NCBI GenBank assembly: GCA_958295665.1
Contig: OY282560.1
Span: 257,467,368-257,531,367 of the forward strand
DNA from: Tipula vernalis
Lineage: Eukaryota > Arthropoda > Insecta > Diptera > Tipulidae
Length of the DNA stretch: 64,000 nucleotides
Direction of reading: 5' to 3'
Shown: one piece after another, positions 45,904 through 57,046 of the stretch
Numbering within the stretch: the first letter of the stretch is position 1
Layout: each line of letters opens with the position of its first letter
The notes under the pieces: model-generated
Seen by the model: the letters and a program-made list of their open reading frames with translations, nothing else
What the model was told of the DNA's origin: nothing
The model's database searches: none
Made by a program: the position numbers and the translations under genes

Positions 45904-47520
45904 TTAACTCCGGTATCCATTCCTTAAATAAAATGACCGTAAAACTTTATAAATATAAAGATGTTGCAAAGGTAAAACTCTCAGACTCAAAAATAATGGC
46001 CAAGAAGAGTCATGAATTGACTTAAAACAAATAAGATGCATCGCGTGCTTTTGCACAGCAATGAGAGTCTTCAATGATGACATGTAGCAACCACCCCAGC
46101 AAGCCAATGCATATTATCTAACCTATAACATTCTTAACGCATTATTGTTTGACTTTTTAACCTTAGCGATATGAAATTTAAAATTTAGGTGACAGTCAAG
46201 GATAGTTCCCAAGAACTTGAAACTTTCAATAGTTTCAATCAAAAAGAACGGCTATGAAACTTAACTAAACGCGGATTGAAATTACTGTAGCCAATTTTAA
46301 AATATATAATTTTCAGTTTTTCGCTTAAAATTAATGAATGGTAATCAAACCACTTACTAAGAATAGCTACGTCAGTACTGATCTGGTGGCTTACAGCTAA
46401 TATAGAAAACCCACGATAACACAAACCCACATCATCTGCAGAAGCTACAAAACGGCCTGACAAAATGGCATTAAAAATTGAATTAACATGTATTAGAAAC
46501 AAAAGAGGTCCCAAAATAGACCCCTGAGGAACACCAATATATAAAATATAAGGTTTGCTCTTAGTACCATTTAACATCACTAAATGCTTACGATCAACCA
46601 GATATGACTTAAACCAATTGTTTGTTACCTCTGAAACCAATTCTGTATAGTTTATACAATAAGAGGTCATGACCCACCATGTCAAATGCCTTTTTTATAT
46701 CAATGAACAGGCCCCCGCAGGAATCAGATTCATTCAATGACAAATTAACAGTATTTAAGAATTCAATTAAAGCAGTTTCAGTAGAAAAATTACTTCTAAA
46801 CCCGTGTGGATAGCTACTAATTATATTATGGCTCTCTAAGGAAAGGTCCATTCCACTTTTAATAACTTTTTCCATAACTTTTAATAAAACTGGTTGCAAT
46901 GCAATAGGCCGATAGTTATTAAGGTTAGATCGCGAAATAAACAATAGCTCTCGATACTTCAGAGTACTCAATTGGATGGAAAAAAAACAATCAATTGGAT
47001 GGAAAATAATTTCCAAATTCATCAGCAATATCAGAAGCAGTAGTTAAATTTTCATTACACGATGTTACAATTGAACTAATAAGATTTACATCAGAATAAG
47101 TACGCCACATAGACTTAGCATCATTACAACCATTTTCAAATTTTTTTACATAATAAGCTTCCCGCGCAATTTCAATTTGCTTTTTTACTTTATTAATATA
47201 ACCAACAACATACTGTTGAACGGAATCATTATCTTTAACGCTTTCAATAAGGATTCAGTTATCCATGGCTTAATAATAGGACACCTTTTACGCGGCTTCT
47301 TTTTATCTAAACTATATAAATAAACCAGATTCCATAGTTCTAAAAGTTTATTAGTTGCAGCAGCTGGATCATTGATAGTGAAACTAGATAGATGATAAAT
47401 TGGCTGTACTAAACTTTTCAACAAATTTACAAACATTAATTTTAGGCTTATTAGTTTTGCAGCTACATCTCTTAAACTTGATGATATAATGCTTAATTTG
47501 AATAAGATGATGGTCACTAA
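45904..47520 (-). pseudogene. LINE reverse transcriptase relic
   Basis: The linker KKPRKRCPIIKPWITESLLK is at about 47240-47300. The pre-RT stretch ASDIADEFGNYF (about 47000-47040) and NNYRPIALQPVLLKVMEKVI (about 46870-46930) follow. SYPHGFRSNFSTETALIEFL (about 46740-46820) precedes motif A as LFIDIKKAFDMVGHDLLLYK (about 46650-46710). The GVPQGSILGPLLFLIHVNSI block (about 46480-46540) leads to motif C, damaged to ASADD (about 46430-46450). The C-terminal block with LPLQHLYIYKVLRSFYLRNG lies at about 45904-45990. Frame changes near 47180, 46640 and 46200 disable it. Confidence 0.85.
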
Positions 47521-47524
47521 TCAA

Positions 47525-48167
47525 TAATCATATACATAGTTCAATAACGAAACATTAATTCGAGAGAAGTCATTGTCATGTAATCTACAGAAGTAATGAT
47601 TTTCATAAGAGGACGAACTAGATGTTACTCTGGTCGGTTCATAAATACAAGAATATAGACCCTCGGATGACATCATACAAATATAATTATCACAATTAGT
47701 AGAGTCGCTTAAAATGTCAACATTGAAGTCACCCAAAACGATAAGATTATTGTTACGAATTTGCCTTAAATAAATAGAAAATTCATCAATAAAATCATTC
47801 AGAGAAGCCGAATGCAAACGATACACACAAACAGAACTATATACATTTCATTATTTATCGACAGTTTAACCTTGACAACATTAGCTGATAAAAGGTTCGT
47901 AATCTCAACTAAACAATTCAAATCATTTTTATAGTACACTAAAACTTCTCCAGGATGGTAACGATTATTACAGCAACAAATTAATTGAAAATCGTTCAAC
48001 CGAAACAATTTCGTCTCATCGTTATTAATCCAAATTTCACTCAAAAATATTATATCTGGCTTTACATCAAAAGAATCTAGGTGAGCTAAGAAATAATTGA
48101 AATTTCTCCTTAAGCCCTGAATATTTTGATGCAAGATTTGAACAGCATGAAAATCATGAGATATCAA
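47525..48167 (-). pseudogene. LINE endonuclease domain relic
   Basis: QILHQNIQGLRRNFNYF (about 48090-48145) is the N-IRGL entry of apurinic-type LINE endonucleases. KPDIIFLSEIWI (about 48030-48070) carries the catalytic Glu region. NNLIVLGDFNVDIL (about 47705-47745) is the GDFN motif, and an ENHYFCRLHDNDFSRI stretch stands in place of SDH (about 47550-47600). One frame change near 47820 splits it. The nuclease would nick target DNA to prime reverse transcription. Confidence 0.82.
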
Positions 48168-48189
48168 ATTATTAGATGGTAACCAGAGG

Positions 48190-49139
48190 GAAGAACCAGA
48201 GGGAAAGCAACGAAACTAAAATATCTAATGATTAAAAGATTTAAAAAACAACTAAGACAAATTGTCTAGATCATCCACAGACGTGAGTTTTGTGACTTTA
48301 CCACCTAAGCCAAACAAATTTACACCTTCCATCCTTCATGGCTTTCCTAGCCGCATTGTATAGTAACCGATATTCTCGAATAAGGCATTGTTTGATGAAA
48401 ATCTTATTATTTCCATTGAAACCCAAATCATTAACACGTATCACTTTCTTTTTTTTTTCAATGCAGATAACACCACATTTTTAGTTACAGCCGAAGTTAG
48501 TTTAACATGAATTAGATCACTATTATTCTGAGATTTCTTCCTATTAACGTTCTCCATATCATTAGCTGAAAGACTGATATTCAGACATTTATCAAATAAA
48601 TCAGTGACAATTTTTGGAACTCCTCATCATTTGATCGTGGAATACCAATTATATCAAAACAACTATTAATGCTTAATTGTTCAAGAACGAGTACTTTTTT
48701 TGATAAATTAACATTTTCCAGTTCCAAGGGCACGATTTTCTTCCATCAATAAATTTAATTTCTTCGATAAACTAATATCTAATGTTTTAACTTCTGTGCA
48801 AAAGACTATCCAATTTTTCAATAAACTCTTGAAGGAAAAGTTTAAATTCACTAAAAAAACTCAAGATTATGTTGCACCGGCGCGGCGTAGCAGTTTTTTG
48901 CACACCGCAGTGTTATGATTTGCCTTACGTACCGTAATGCAAGACTGACACCGCTAAATTTGCTTTTGTTTTTGAATAAAATTAATGTCAGAAAGTTGAA
49001 GTAACACACAAGCACCATGGTAAAATTTGGAACAGTTATTACACTGAATCTTTAATTCAAATTCACGATCAACTTTTAGGTTACATACTATATACCACAA
49101 AAAGTCATAATTGCAACAAAATAAAAAAGTTGTATTCAA
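48190..49139 (-). pseudogene. LINE ORF1 relic with PHD-like finger
   Basis: The N-terminal part has IQCNNCSKFYHGACVLL, a spacer of about 15 residues (with LSDINFI) and a C-x2-C pair (RCQSC). Together these give the C-x2-C / H-x2-C / C-x2-C spacing of a PHD finger, known in ORF1 of some CR1-group LINEs. A coiled-coil-like part (LSKKLNLLMEEN, about 48735-48770) follows. The C-terminal KIFIKQCLIREYRLLYNAAR with GRCKFVWLRW (about 48280-48400) matches the usual ORF1 end. Several stops interrupt it. The N-terminal start is not resolved. Confidence 0.7.
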
Positions 49140-49150
49140 AGGTTTACTAG

Positions 49151-49700
49151 CACAACAATAATTGTTTGTTCTTTAACTGTTTATGTTGAAAATAAGAACA
49201 ACAAACCAGGGGCCCTATTTGGGAATCCGTTTCATTTCGTCGTTCAAAACGAATGGCGTATTCATTTCGAGTGAGAATTGGTATTTTGGAATTCGATCGA
49301 AAATAAAAATATACACTGTTAAATAATCAAAAGAGAAATTCTTCTTTTTGGGTAAACCTATCACAGTTTGAACATTTTTAATAGCTATGTGTTGAGCTAT
49401 GTATTCTACTAAATAATTATTACAAACAATATATTTGTTTCTTCTAAACGAAGTTAAAATTGATGATGACAAATTGCTTCATACAGTCGTGTTTTTAGGT
49501 ATCCATCGTAAAAATGAATGTGCCCAAAATGTGTTATAAATACTGAAAATGGCTTCTCACTATCGTAACCCAGGGGCATGCGATTAAATCGGCTTTAAAT
49601 TAATGAAATTGTTTGTATTTTGTTTTAAAAATACCTATTCAGTCCGAAGATTATTTCGAAAACAACAATACCTCTGTAAAGCTATCAATACTACTAAAGA
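49151..49700. other. No gene seen
   Basis: AT-rich sequence between two transposons. Part may be the 5' end of the LINE or the 5' noncoding end of the next transposon. No inverted repeat pairs clearly with the 3' side. Confidence 0.4.
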
Positions 49701-50738
49701 ATGATGTATTTAACTGTACAAGAGAAAATTGAAATGATTCTGGTTTATGGAGAAGCTGGCCGGAGTCTTGATAATGCTGTCACTCTCTACGCTTCGCGTT
49801 CTCAGGATAGGATTCGGTCACGAGCGTCGTTTCAACCTGTCAAACAATTTATTACTGATGAAAATGTTCAACCGGAAAAAAGGACTCGTCCAGCAACAGT
49901 CACTGGAGAAAATAATGAAATTGATGTATTGGCTGCAGTAGCTCATAGTTGATCCTCATATTAGTACACGAGAAATAGCTAGCGATTCCGGATTGTCCCA
50001 TACCAGTGTTTGGAAAATTTTAAAAATGTGTCTCTACACCAAAATCTTCATGGCGTTGATTTTCAAAATCGGGTAACTTTTTGTCAGTGGGCACGTGAAC
50101 AAATACAGCAAAACCCAAATTTTTCCCGTTACGCATTGATCTCCGACGAGTCGTCTTTTACAAACAATGGAACGGTTAATCGCCACAACATGCATCGCTG
50201 GAGTGTTGAAAATCCCCACTGGCTTGGCCAAGTTGAACATCAGCTTCCTTGGACCAATGTGTGGTGTAGAATAATTGGCAACAAACTCATCGGCCCCCAC
50301 ATTATTGAAGGCAACTTGAATGGTCAAATGTACCGATATATTTTGGAAAATGAACTGCCAACATTATTTGAAGACTTGAGCTTAGAAGTACGACGGAACA
50401 TGTGGTTTCAACATGATGGTTGTCCCACAAACTATTCGTTGGTAGCACGTGCAGTACCTGATCGTGATTTTAATGGTCAGATCTTACTTTGCCATAGATT
50501 TCTTTTGTGGGGTTATCTCAAAGACCAAGCTTACAAACAAAAACCAACAACACGTGAGAATATGATTGAGCGAATCAGAAATGCTTGTGCTGAAATTCGA
50601 GCAGACATACTTCTCAGTTGTGAACAGTCATTTAAAATGCGGAATGCGTATTAATAAGTGCATTGAAGTCGAAGACCATCATTTTGAGCACTCAATTTAC
50701 ACCCTTTTCCCAGTTATTCGAAATTTGCAAAATGAATA
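49701..50738 (+). pseudogene. Divergent Tc1/mariner-superfamily transposase, broken
   Basis: Transposase of an arthropod family with a DUF4817-like N-terminal helix-turn-helix (LTVQEKIEMILVYGEAGRSL, about 49704-49765). The middle (HTSVWKIL-like, about 50005) is interrupted by a frame break between 49950 and 50010. The first catalytic Asp is in RYALISDESSFTNNG (about 50130-50175). NVWCRIIGNKLIGPHIIEG follows, then the second Asp in NMWFQHDGCP (about 50397-50430). The expected SPDL-PLDFFLWG segment is reduced to LCHRFLLWGYLKDQAY (about 50485-50540), so the third acidic residue appears deleted. It ends with CIEV---HFE (about 50660-50690). Full-length relatives have about 20 more residues at the deletion. 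Confidence 0.8.
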
Positions 50739-51149
50739 AATTTTTTGACGACCAATTTCGAGTATTTATAATAAACTCGTGGTATTTTGATTGCAGACGT
50801 ATTGCAGAATCGTTTGCGTAGGTTTTCAAGAGGAGAAATCGAAAAAAATTGAATATCGTCAATTACAGCGCCATCTATCATGAATCGAAAAAAATGTTTC
50901 AGTCAAATCCTACGTATTTTTAGCCGTAGAACCCGAATGTGCAATAAAAAATAGAGGTTCATATTTTAGTTTCAAAATTACCCCCGCCCCTCCTACAAGG
51001 AGGAGGGGGTACTAATTTTAACACTAATGTATTTACCCCACGGAATAATTAAATTTTGATCTTAACCATTTTTTTCGTAGAGTGCTTATTTTCCAAGATA
51101 TTTGAGTGTATCAGGTTAAAAAAATCACCCGGTATAGCGGCAAACGAAA
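50739..51149. other. No gene; GC-rich hairpin inside
   Basis: Spacer with a local GC-rich stem at 50982-51012 (ACCCCC-GCCCCTCC against GGAGG-AGGGGGT around TACAA). Probably the 3' noncoding end of the transposon plus unrelated DNA. Confidence 0.45.
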
Positions 51150-52900
51150 TTAAATATTTCTCGTATTATAGTTGTTGTAGTTAGTATAAATCATTGAATC
51201 TAAGTAATTTGGAAGATATCCATTTTCAAGGTGAAACAACAATTTCGAAACATTAAAATTAATTCTCTGATTTAGGAATTTCCTCTTCAACACTTCAAGC
51301 ATTTCTCGTATACGGCTCCTATAATATATTCTGCTTTTTGAGTTTTTTGTACAGCTAAATTTTTTATTTTTTATAAGGGTTGATGCGGAGGTTTTAATTA
51401 GCATATCATCTGGAAAGATATTTTCTTGATAAATTTTATGACTTCGACTATGCCATTAATATACAGGATAAATAACAATGGCCCTAATATTGATCTCTGG
51501 GGAACTTCAATGGCATCGGTTTCTATTGATGTTTCCAAAATAATGTTTATAATCCAGGAAAACTGAAACCACTACTGTAATATCATTTATTTCTGACTTC
51601 CAGTTATCTATATTTAGCATTGGTTTAATGATGCTTTGCATGGTAGCAGCTCTCGAAATCAAGACTGTTGGTCGATTATTATATTATTCTTGTTAATGTG
51701 GTTGATTAATTGATTTTTAATTGCCCGTACAGCTTTATATGGTAGAAACCTATTGATTGGGCGAGTTTACGAAATTGGGATTACTGTTAATATTTTCCAT
51801 GATTTAGGTACTATAGCTTGATTTAAACTTTGATTAATTAACTCTGTGAAATTTGTTGATAATATTTAATTCTTCATCGCATCCATTTGTTGAGGATATC
51901 TAATTGTTCATTGTATCGAATCTTGTTGCGTAATAGTTTGAAAACAGAATTTTTCTGAGATCTACGTCCGAAAAATCCCAGCCCTTTACTTCTGGAAACT
52001 GTTGTGAATATCAAATATACATGGATACAAATGAATGTGGAGCCCGTAGTTTATTCAAATCTTCTTAATCAGTGATTGTTTCTACAAATTTCTGGATTTA
52101 TTTGTAATTATCCCAGCTGTCCTTTGAATTAATTTTTTATGATTATATGCATAGTTATGTAATTTATTTTGCTTCAACGACTTTAAGTTTTGAAGAAACC
52201 ATGTTATTTTATTCTTTTCTTGAATTGTTGTCTTAAGTACCAATTCATTTACACAGGTTTTTAACATTAATACTCAATTTTTAGCTGTTTGGTTTAATGT
52301 TGCATAACCGTGCAATTCCAGTGTTTTTTTCAATTTTAGAGATATTTATTAAATAAGAAGAGAATTTGTTCCATGACTTTATTTCTACTGCTGTCATTCC
52401 TTCTGCTGTTATTACCGTTTTATTATTTATACTAACACTTATATAATGATCGCTAATTTAAAGATCTTTGACTACTTCATATCGATTATTCTTTGATTAA
52501 TAAATCAATACATCTTGAATTTAACATCAATATTGCAGTCACCGTAAATAACACAATTTTTGTTGTGGTGAAATTATCGATAAACTATTCCAAATATCAG
52601 TTAAATGATATCATTTCATAATTTGAATTGCTAGGAACCAAGTGAGGTGTTTCTTACGATTGGAAATTACTTTAAAATTTATATTTTCGTGATTGTACTT
52701 ACACAGCAATACCACCCTTATGTCGATTATCCGATTTCCAGCGAATAAAGTTGTAACTATTAATGTGAGATTCTGCGTCGACTATTTCTGCAACTACTCT
52801 AGTTTCATTGAGTAATATTATAGCAGGTTTAAAGTCTAACAATATTTATTGAAGGTCCAAAAAATTTGAAGGCGAACTAGGAATGTTTGTATATAATAAG
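51150..52900 (-). pseudogene. LINE ORF2 relic
   Basis: VIYGDCNIDVKFKMY (about 52505-52555) matches the endonuclease GDFNIDV motif. Linker: NELVLKTTIQEKNKITWFLQ with LIQRTAGIITNKSR (about 52085-52250). The RT block VPQRSILGPLLFILYINGIVE (about 51450-51515) matches GVPQGSILGPLLF. The C-terminal KSRIYYRSRIREMLEVLKRK and NYNTRN (51150-51340) match the usual end. Motifs A and C are not readable. Confidence 0.65.
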
Positions 52901-53049
52901 TCTTGTTAACTGAAGCGCTATTGGTAATTAATTTGGTTCCTAAGTGTATATATCATGTAGCTATTATATCATGAGCTTGATTTGAATTAATCTTAACTGG
53001 ATTTCATTTCTTTGCTCTCACTATCACTCCGCTACATTTCGAGGTACGT

Positions 53050-53540
53050 TAGTTTACTCGTGCACTTTATATTGTGATGTAAATATTCCTTACAATTTTA
53101 ACACCTTGTTATCCCAATCGACTCTAGAACATGGCATCTATAAAAAATGAGTCAGTTTCAGTTTCTCCGTTGCTATAAATTGTTTAAAGTCATCGGCATC
53201 AACTTCAATAATTGTATCAATTTTCTGCGTATTTCTTCCGTTGTAAGTTGTCACTACCTGAACTGTGCTCTCAGATGAAAATGGGTTTTGCTGCTTTGAA
53301 GCTGAGATAATTTCTGCGCTTGCTAATCTTTTGGGTCTTGCTATAATTTTAACTACTCCCAACTTATCTGTAGAAATTGGCTTTAAATTCACCTTTGCTT
53401 CATTTGAGTCACATTGCAGTGTAATTCCTCCATTAGAGACATGTCGGCATCCCGTTACAAGTATACTTTTAGGATCAGTTATAGGCTTACTACGTCTTGT
53501 TTTGTTTTTATACTCTAATCAGATTTGTTTGGTTGCCAAA
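53050..53540 (-). pseudogene. LINE ORF1 relic, Jockey-type
   Basis: RHVSNGGITLQCDSNEAKV (about 53400-53450) and then LGVVKIIARPKRLASAEIIS (about 53300-53360) resemble the RNA-binding fold of Jockey-type ORF1 proteins. IIEVDADDFKQFIATEKLKL (about 53150-53210) with a following Cys resembles the approach to the zinc knuckles. Knuckles themselves cannot be read reliably because the frame breaks at about 53138. No start codon is apparent. Confidence 0.5.
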
Positions 53541-55350
53541 GTACTTAGTGGGATACTTTGTCACTATTGGGTTTTGCTTGTCTACTACAGATTTTACATT
53601 TCTCCTAATTATACATACGTATTTATAACATTGTGGGGTTTGTACGTACATAAATGTTGCTTTAATTCTTCTACAAAATTATTAATTTTTTGAACTCTTC
53701 GTGAATGGTATCTTCAGCATGGTTTTGACATCCAAGCAAACATATCTTGTGCAAGAGCTGCCTTTAAATAATTTTAAAAATCTGTTGAAATTCCAGTCGA
53801 TTTATGCAAGACTAAATCCATCTCAATTTATGCAAGACTAAACACAAAATGTTTTACTTCTCTAATTAATTATATTTTACTTCAATTTTTTTTTAATGTC
53901 ACTATTACAGCTTATAGTCACTTTTCAATTGTAAACACTTATCACTACAGATTTTCACAAGTTTTAATAACCATTTATTATGTTTGTTTAATAATTAATT
54001 CACTCTTCGAAACTCATGTACTTTACTTGAATAGCAGGTTAGCTCCATTCAGCTCGAGTGGTAGTGACTTATTCAATTAACCAACATTAAAAATAATCCC
54101 ATTTAATCAACGTCATCATCAATTTCCATAAAAAATAGTATATGCAATAACTTAAAATAAGTCGCAAGATCGTGTTTGAGAAACTAGGGATTTATTTCCG
54201 GAACCCGTTTTTGGATATGGACGATTATATACAGCAAGCTGAAGAAGAGTTTTAGTAACAGTTCAGTACAATATCAGAAAAATTGGTTATTATTAAAACT
54301 AGTAAACAAATTGCATGAAATTCGCGAATCAAAGGGACCCTTTATTTAATATGTCACTCAAGAACATATCGCACAAAAACTGTTTTGCTGTTAATTACAC
54401 TAGAGGGTTGCTAAGTTGGTTCGTGCTCAGATGCAGAACGTCGTCAGTGCACAGATGCAGAACCCTTCTCTCTCTTTATTACTACATAAGACATGACCAG
54501 TTCAGCTCGTAGCTCAAGTGTTGGTATATGGTATGTTTGCATAAAGTGCTAAACATTTTCGGTTCGAAGCTAGCTCACTATAACTTTTCTTTTAAGTTTA
54601 ATGTTTAGTGGAAAATACGTTTTTTTGCATTTTATGTTTGATAAATTAGAATATTTAAAACCGAACCTTTCTAACTAATCTAAAGTCAGTTAATAAATTT
54701 ATCGTTTGATATTCCAAATATTACAAAAATACCAACGCTTATTTCCAATGGTATTTAAGCCACGGCTCCTAGTATATCAATAATGAGGTCATTTAGAAAC
54801 GATAGGCTGGATGTTAGCTAGTTGTTTAATTTCGCCAAAAATAGTTTTACTTACACTCTTAAATTTTGTGACACACATTTATTTAGAAATATGTATTGTA
54901 ATAACGGAAATCCATTCTTAATGCTTGCCGCACCTTATTTCAACTTATATTTGAAAATAATTGTATTTAAAAAAACCAATTTTAATATTAATTAAAAATT
55001 AACACTTTTTGGATGATCATTTTAATTTTGTTAGTAGTGCAGTGAAAAATAAAGTTAATTTAGTGAAATTAAGTGAATAGTTTAGTGGACGTGAATTAAA
55101 AATTAAAAATTAGTTGATAAGGAAGACTTCAACAAGGAAATGTGTGTCCAAAAACATCATAACGGTACTATCCAGTAATCGTTCGAGGTATTTTCATACC
55201 ACATATACTGGCTTTATACATATGTATGTATGTATAGTATGTGGTATGAATTTGTGTAAACATTTGTTTGTTTCTTTTTATTTTATTATTTGTTTTGCTA
55301 TGGGAAGGGTTGTGTATAGTCGACGGCTGTATTTGTATTGTATGTATATT
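53541..55350. other. No gene seen
   Basis: AT-rich. Small items only: a GTGC(T/A)CAGATGCAGAAC duplication at about 54423-54464, and a stem TCATACCACATATACT/AGTATGTGGTATGA at 55194-55249 around an ATGT run. No coding signal. Confidence 0.45.
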
Positions 55351-55384
55351 ATCAATGCCGTCTAGAATATACAAGCGATACTGC
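55351..55384 (+). repeat. Left member of a 34-36-bp inverted pair
   Basis: ATCAATGCCGTCTAGAATAT plus ACAAGCGATACTGC. Its complement, with about two changes, is at 57011-57046. The pair encloses 1.6 kb that includes the SINE. Confidence 0.75.
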
Positions 55385-55517
55385 TAAAAGCAAAAATTAT
55401 TATTTTTTATTTTCATCTACAAAACCTAGATGGCAATTAACATTCGAAAAATGAAAGAGTTGAGAGAAACAGAGAATAAAACATTTCAAAAATAAAGAAA
55501 TTATTTAGTATTATCTC

Positions 55518-55733
55518 ATGCGTACGAAAGGAAGGTTGTACATATTTTTATCTCTGCTAATTTTCTGCATAATTTAAAACTAATAAAATTATTAGTAAAA
55601 TAATGATTTAAATATAAATAAATATTAACTAAAAATGTAATATGAGTTGGAAAAATTTATATGAACTATTTTTTATTAATAATTTTAAATTATGAAAAAA
55701 CACACGACGTACAACCTCCCTTTCTTGTGCTTG
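55518..55733. repeat. Small palindromic element (~215 bp)
   Basis: The ends GCGTACGAAAGGAAGGTTGT and (inverted) GCACAAGAAAGGGAGGTTGT pair with few mismatches. The inside is AT-rich with partial pairing. MITE-like. Confidence 0.6.
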
Positions 55734-55739
55734 GATTAA

Positions 55740-55975
55740 TACTAATTTATTCCCACTAAACAAAGCGATTCGTTTACGATACGAAAATGATGTTTGTTGC
55801 TGCGATTCGAAATCGATATGTTTACGAATCCAACGTTCCATGATAATTAGAAGTTTTTACGTAACGTAAATAGAAAGATTTTTACGATACGTTTACGACA
55901 CTTACTTTACATATCGTAAACAGATCTAATTATGCGATATATTTACGTATCGTATTTTTCATGTTGGTTACGATA
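55740..55975. repeat. Cluster of TACGATACGTTTACGA-like motifs
   Basis: ACGATACG/CGTATCGT and GTTTACGA motifs recur at least eight times in both orientations, giving extensive local self-complementarity. No gene. Confidence 0.55.
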
Positions 55976-56304
55976 ATATTTATTTTGGATTAGCAATAAT
56001 AAAAAGCCAGTTTTATAATACGATTATTTTTTTTTTATTTATTTGAAGTATATAATAAATAAAATTTATTTGTTTACATGACGGTTTAATTGTATCGGGT
56101 TTAATAATACTTCGCTCCTCAACTAAGTCGGTAGTAGTTAAATTTGCTCACATCTTAGAAAATAAACAACAACCTAGTATAAGGATTAAATTAATAAACT
56201 AAAATGATTTAAACAAATTGGAAAAGAAATATATAATTACTTTGTTAAACTCACAACACGAAATATTTCCTAATGATTCTAATTTCTTTTTACATAATTT
56301 ATCG
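55976..56304. other. No gene seen
   Basis: AT-rich spacer before the SINE. Confidence 0.4.
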
Positions 56305-56680
56305 TTACCGAGCAAACAGCGTAGTGGTTAAAGCTGCGGCGGTTGGATCGGGCGGTACCCGGTTCGAATCCCTATAGGGGCGGGATGCAAAAGGTATTTT
56401 TCATCAACTGATTACGATCGGTGATGAAGATGAACACATCTATGACCCTCTGTTGAGAGTGCGGAATCCATTGGCCGACCCACCTTTCATGTCAACACTG
56501 TAGGTTGGCATAAAGCAATGCAATGTGCAGGTGGTTTAAACGAAAACGGGTCTATAGACGTACGTCTTCGATTTGGCTACAAAAGGCGTAAGGTAGGACG
56601 TAAAAAGCGAACTGCGAAAGAGTTGGGAGTGCCTCGGGCCCCAGAACAGATTGTAGGGATAAAAACAAACAAACAAACAC
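56305..56680 (+). mobile_element. tRNA-derived SINE (376 bp)
   Basis: An A box CAGCGTAGTGG (56317-56327) and a perfect B box GGTTCGAATCC (56361-56371) lie at tRNA-like spacing, which would form an internal RNA polymerase III promoter. A unique body and an (AAAC)n tail (about 56661-56680) follow. The flanks AATTTATCG (56296-56304) and AATTATCG (56681-56688) look like a target-site duplication with a one-base difference. The head does not keep a tRNA cloverleaf end, so it is not a functional tRNA gene. Confidence 0.88.
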
Positions 56681-56688
56681 AATTATCG

Positions 56689-57010
56689 CCTTCCGCTTTT
56701 GTTTTAGGTTAAACTTGAATTGAAATGGCTAGTAAAGAGAACGCACAATATACAATTTTTATTTTCGTTGTTTCTATGGGAGTAGAAATAAAAATAAGAA
56801 AGTGCGTGTTATGATATAAAAAATATGCATCGTTCACATATCGCAATCGTATCGTTTTTTTCGAATTGCTTTTTTTGTTTAGAGGGTTATTTTTATTTTT
56901 CACATGTTTTAATCTCTTCGTTTTCGAGTTTTGTTCTCTTTCATTTTTCTAGCATTAATGCCATCTGCAGAAGATTAATAGAACTGTCGACATAAATTGA
57001 GTGACGTAGA
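56689..57010. other. No gene seen
   Basis: AT-rich DNA. Confidence 0.4.
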
Positions 57011-57046
57011 CAGTAGTATGGCTTGTATATTCTAGACGGCATTGAT
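57011..57046 (-). repeat. Right member of the inverted pair
   Basis: Complement of 55351-55384 (GCTTGTATATTCTAGACGGC then ATTGAT). Confidence 0.75.

Larger units (their letters stand above)
45890..49150 (-). mobile_element. Near full-length but decayed LINE (CR1-like, PHD-type ORF1), minus strand
   Basis: It reads from 49150 down to 45890: ORF1 with a PHD-like zinc module and a C-terminal RNA-binding block, then ORF2 with endonuclease, linker, reverse transcriptase and C-terminal region. All parts are colinear, and each carries stops or frame shifts. Confidence 0.82.
51150..53540 (-). mobile_element. Decayed LINE with Jockey-like ORF1, minus strand
   Basis: Reading down from 53540: an ORF1 part, endonuclease traces (about 52500-52900), a linker, RT traces (about 51440-51560) and an RT C-terminus (51150-51404). 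It differs from the LINE at 45.9-49.15 kb in having a knuckle-type rather than PHD-type ORF1. Confidence 0.65.

Noticed and set aside
52441..53540. Host gene from the ORF1-like frame
   Set aside because: Context of endonuclease and RT traces in the same orientation makes a LINE ORF1 far more likely.
56305..56378. Possible tRNA gene
   Set aside because: The A and B boxes are present, but the acceptor stem and clean tRNA ends are not, and a unique body with (AAAC)n tail and target duplication follows. SINE head.
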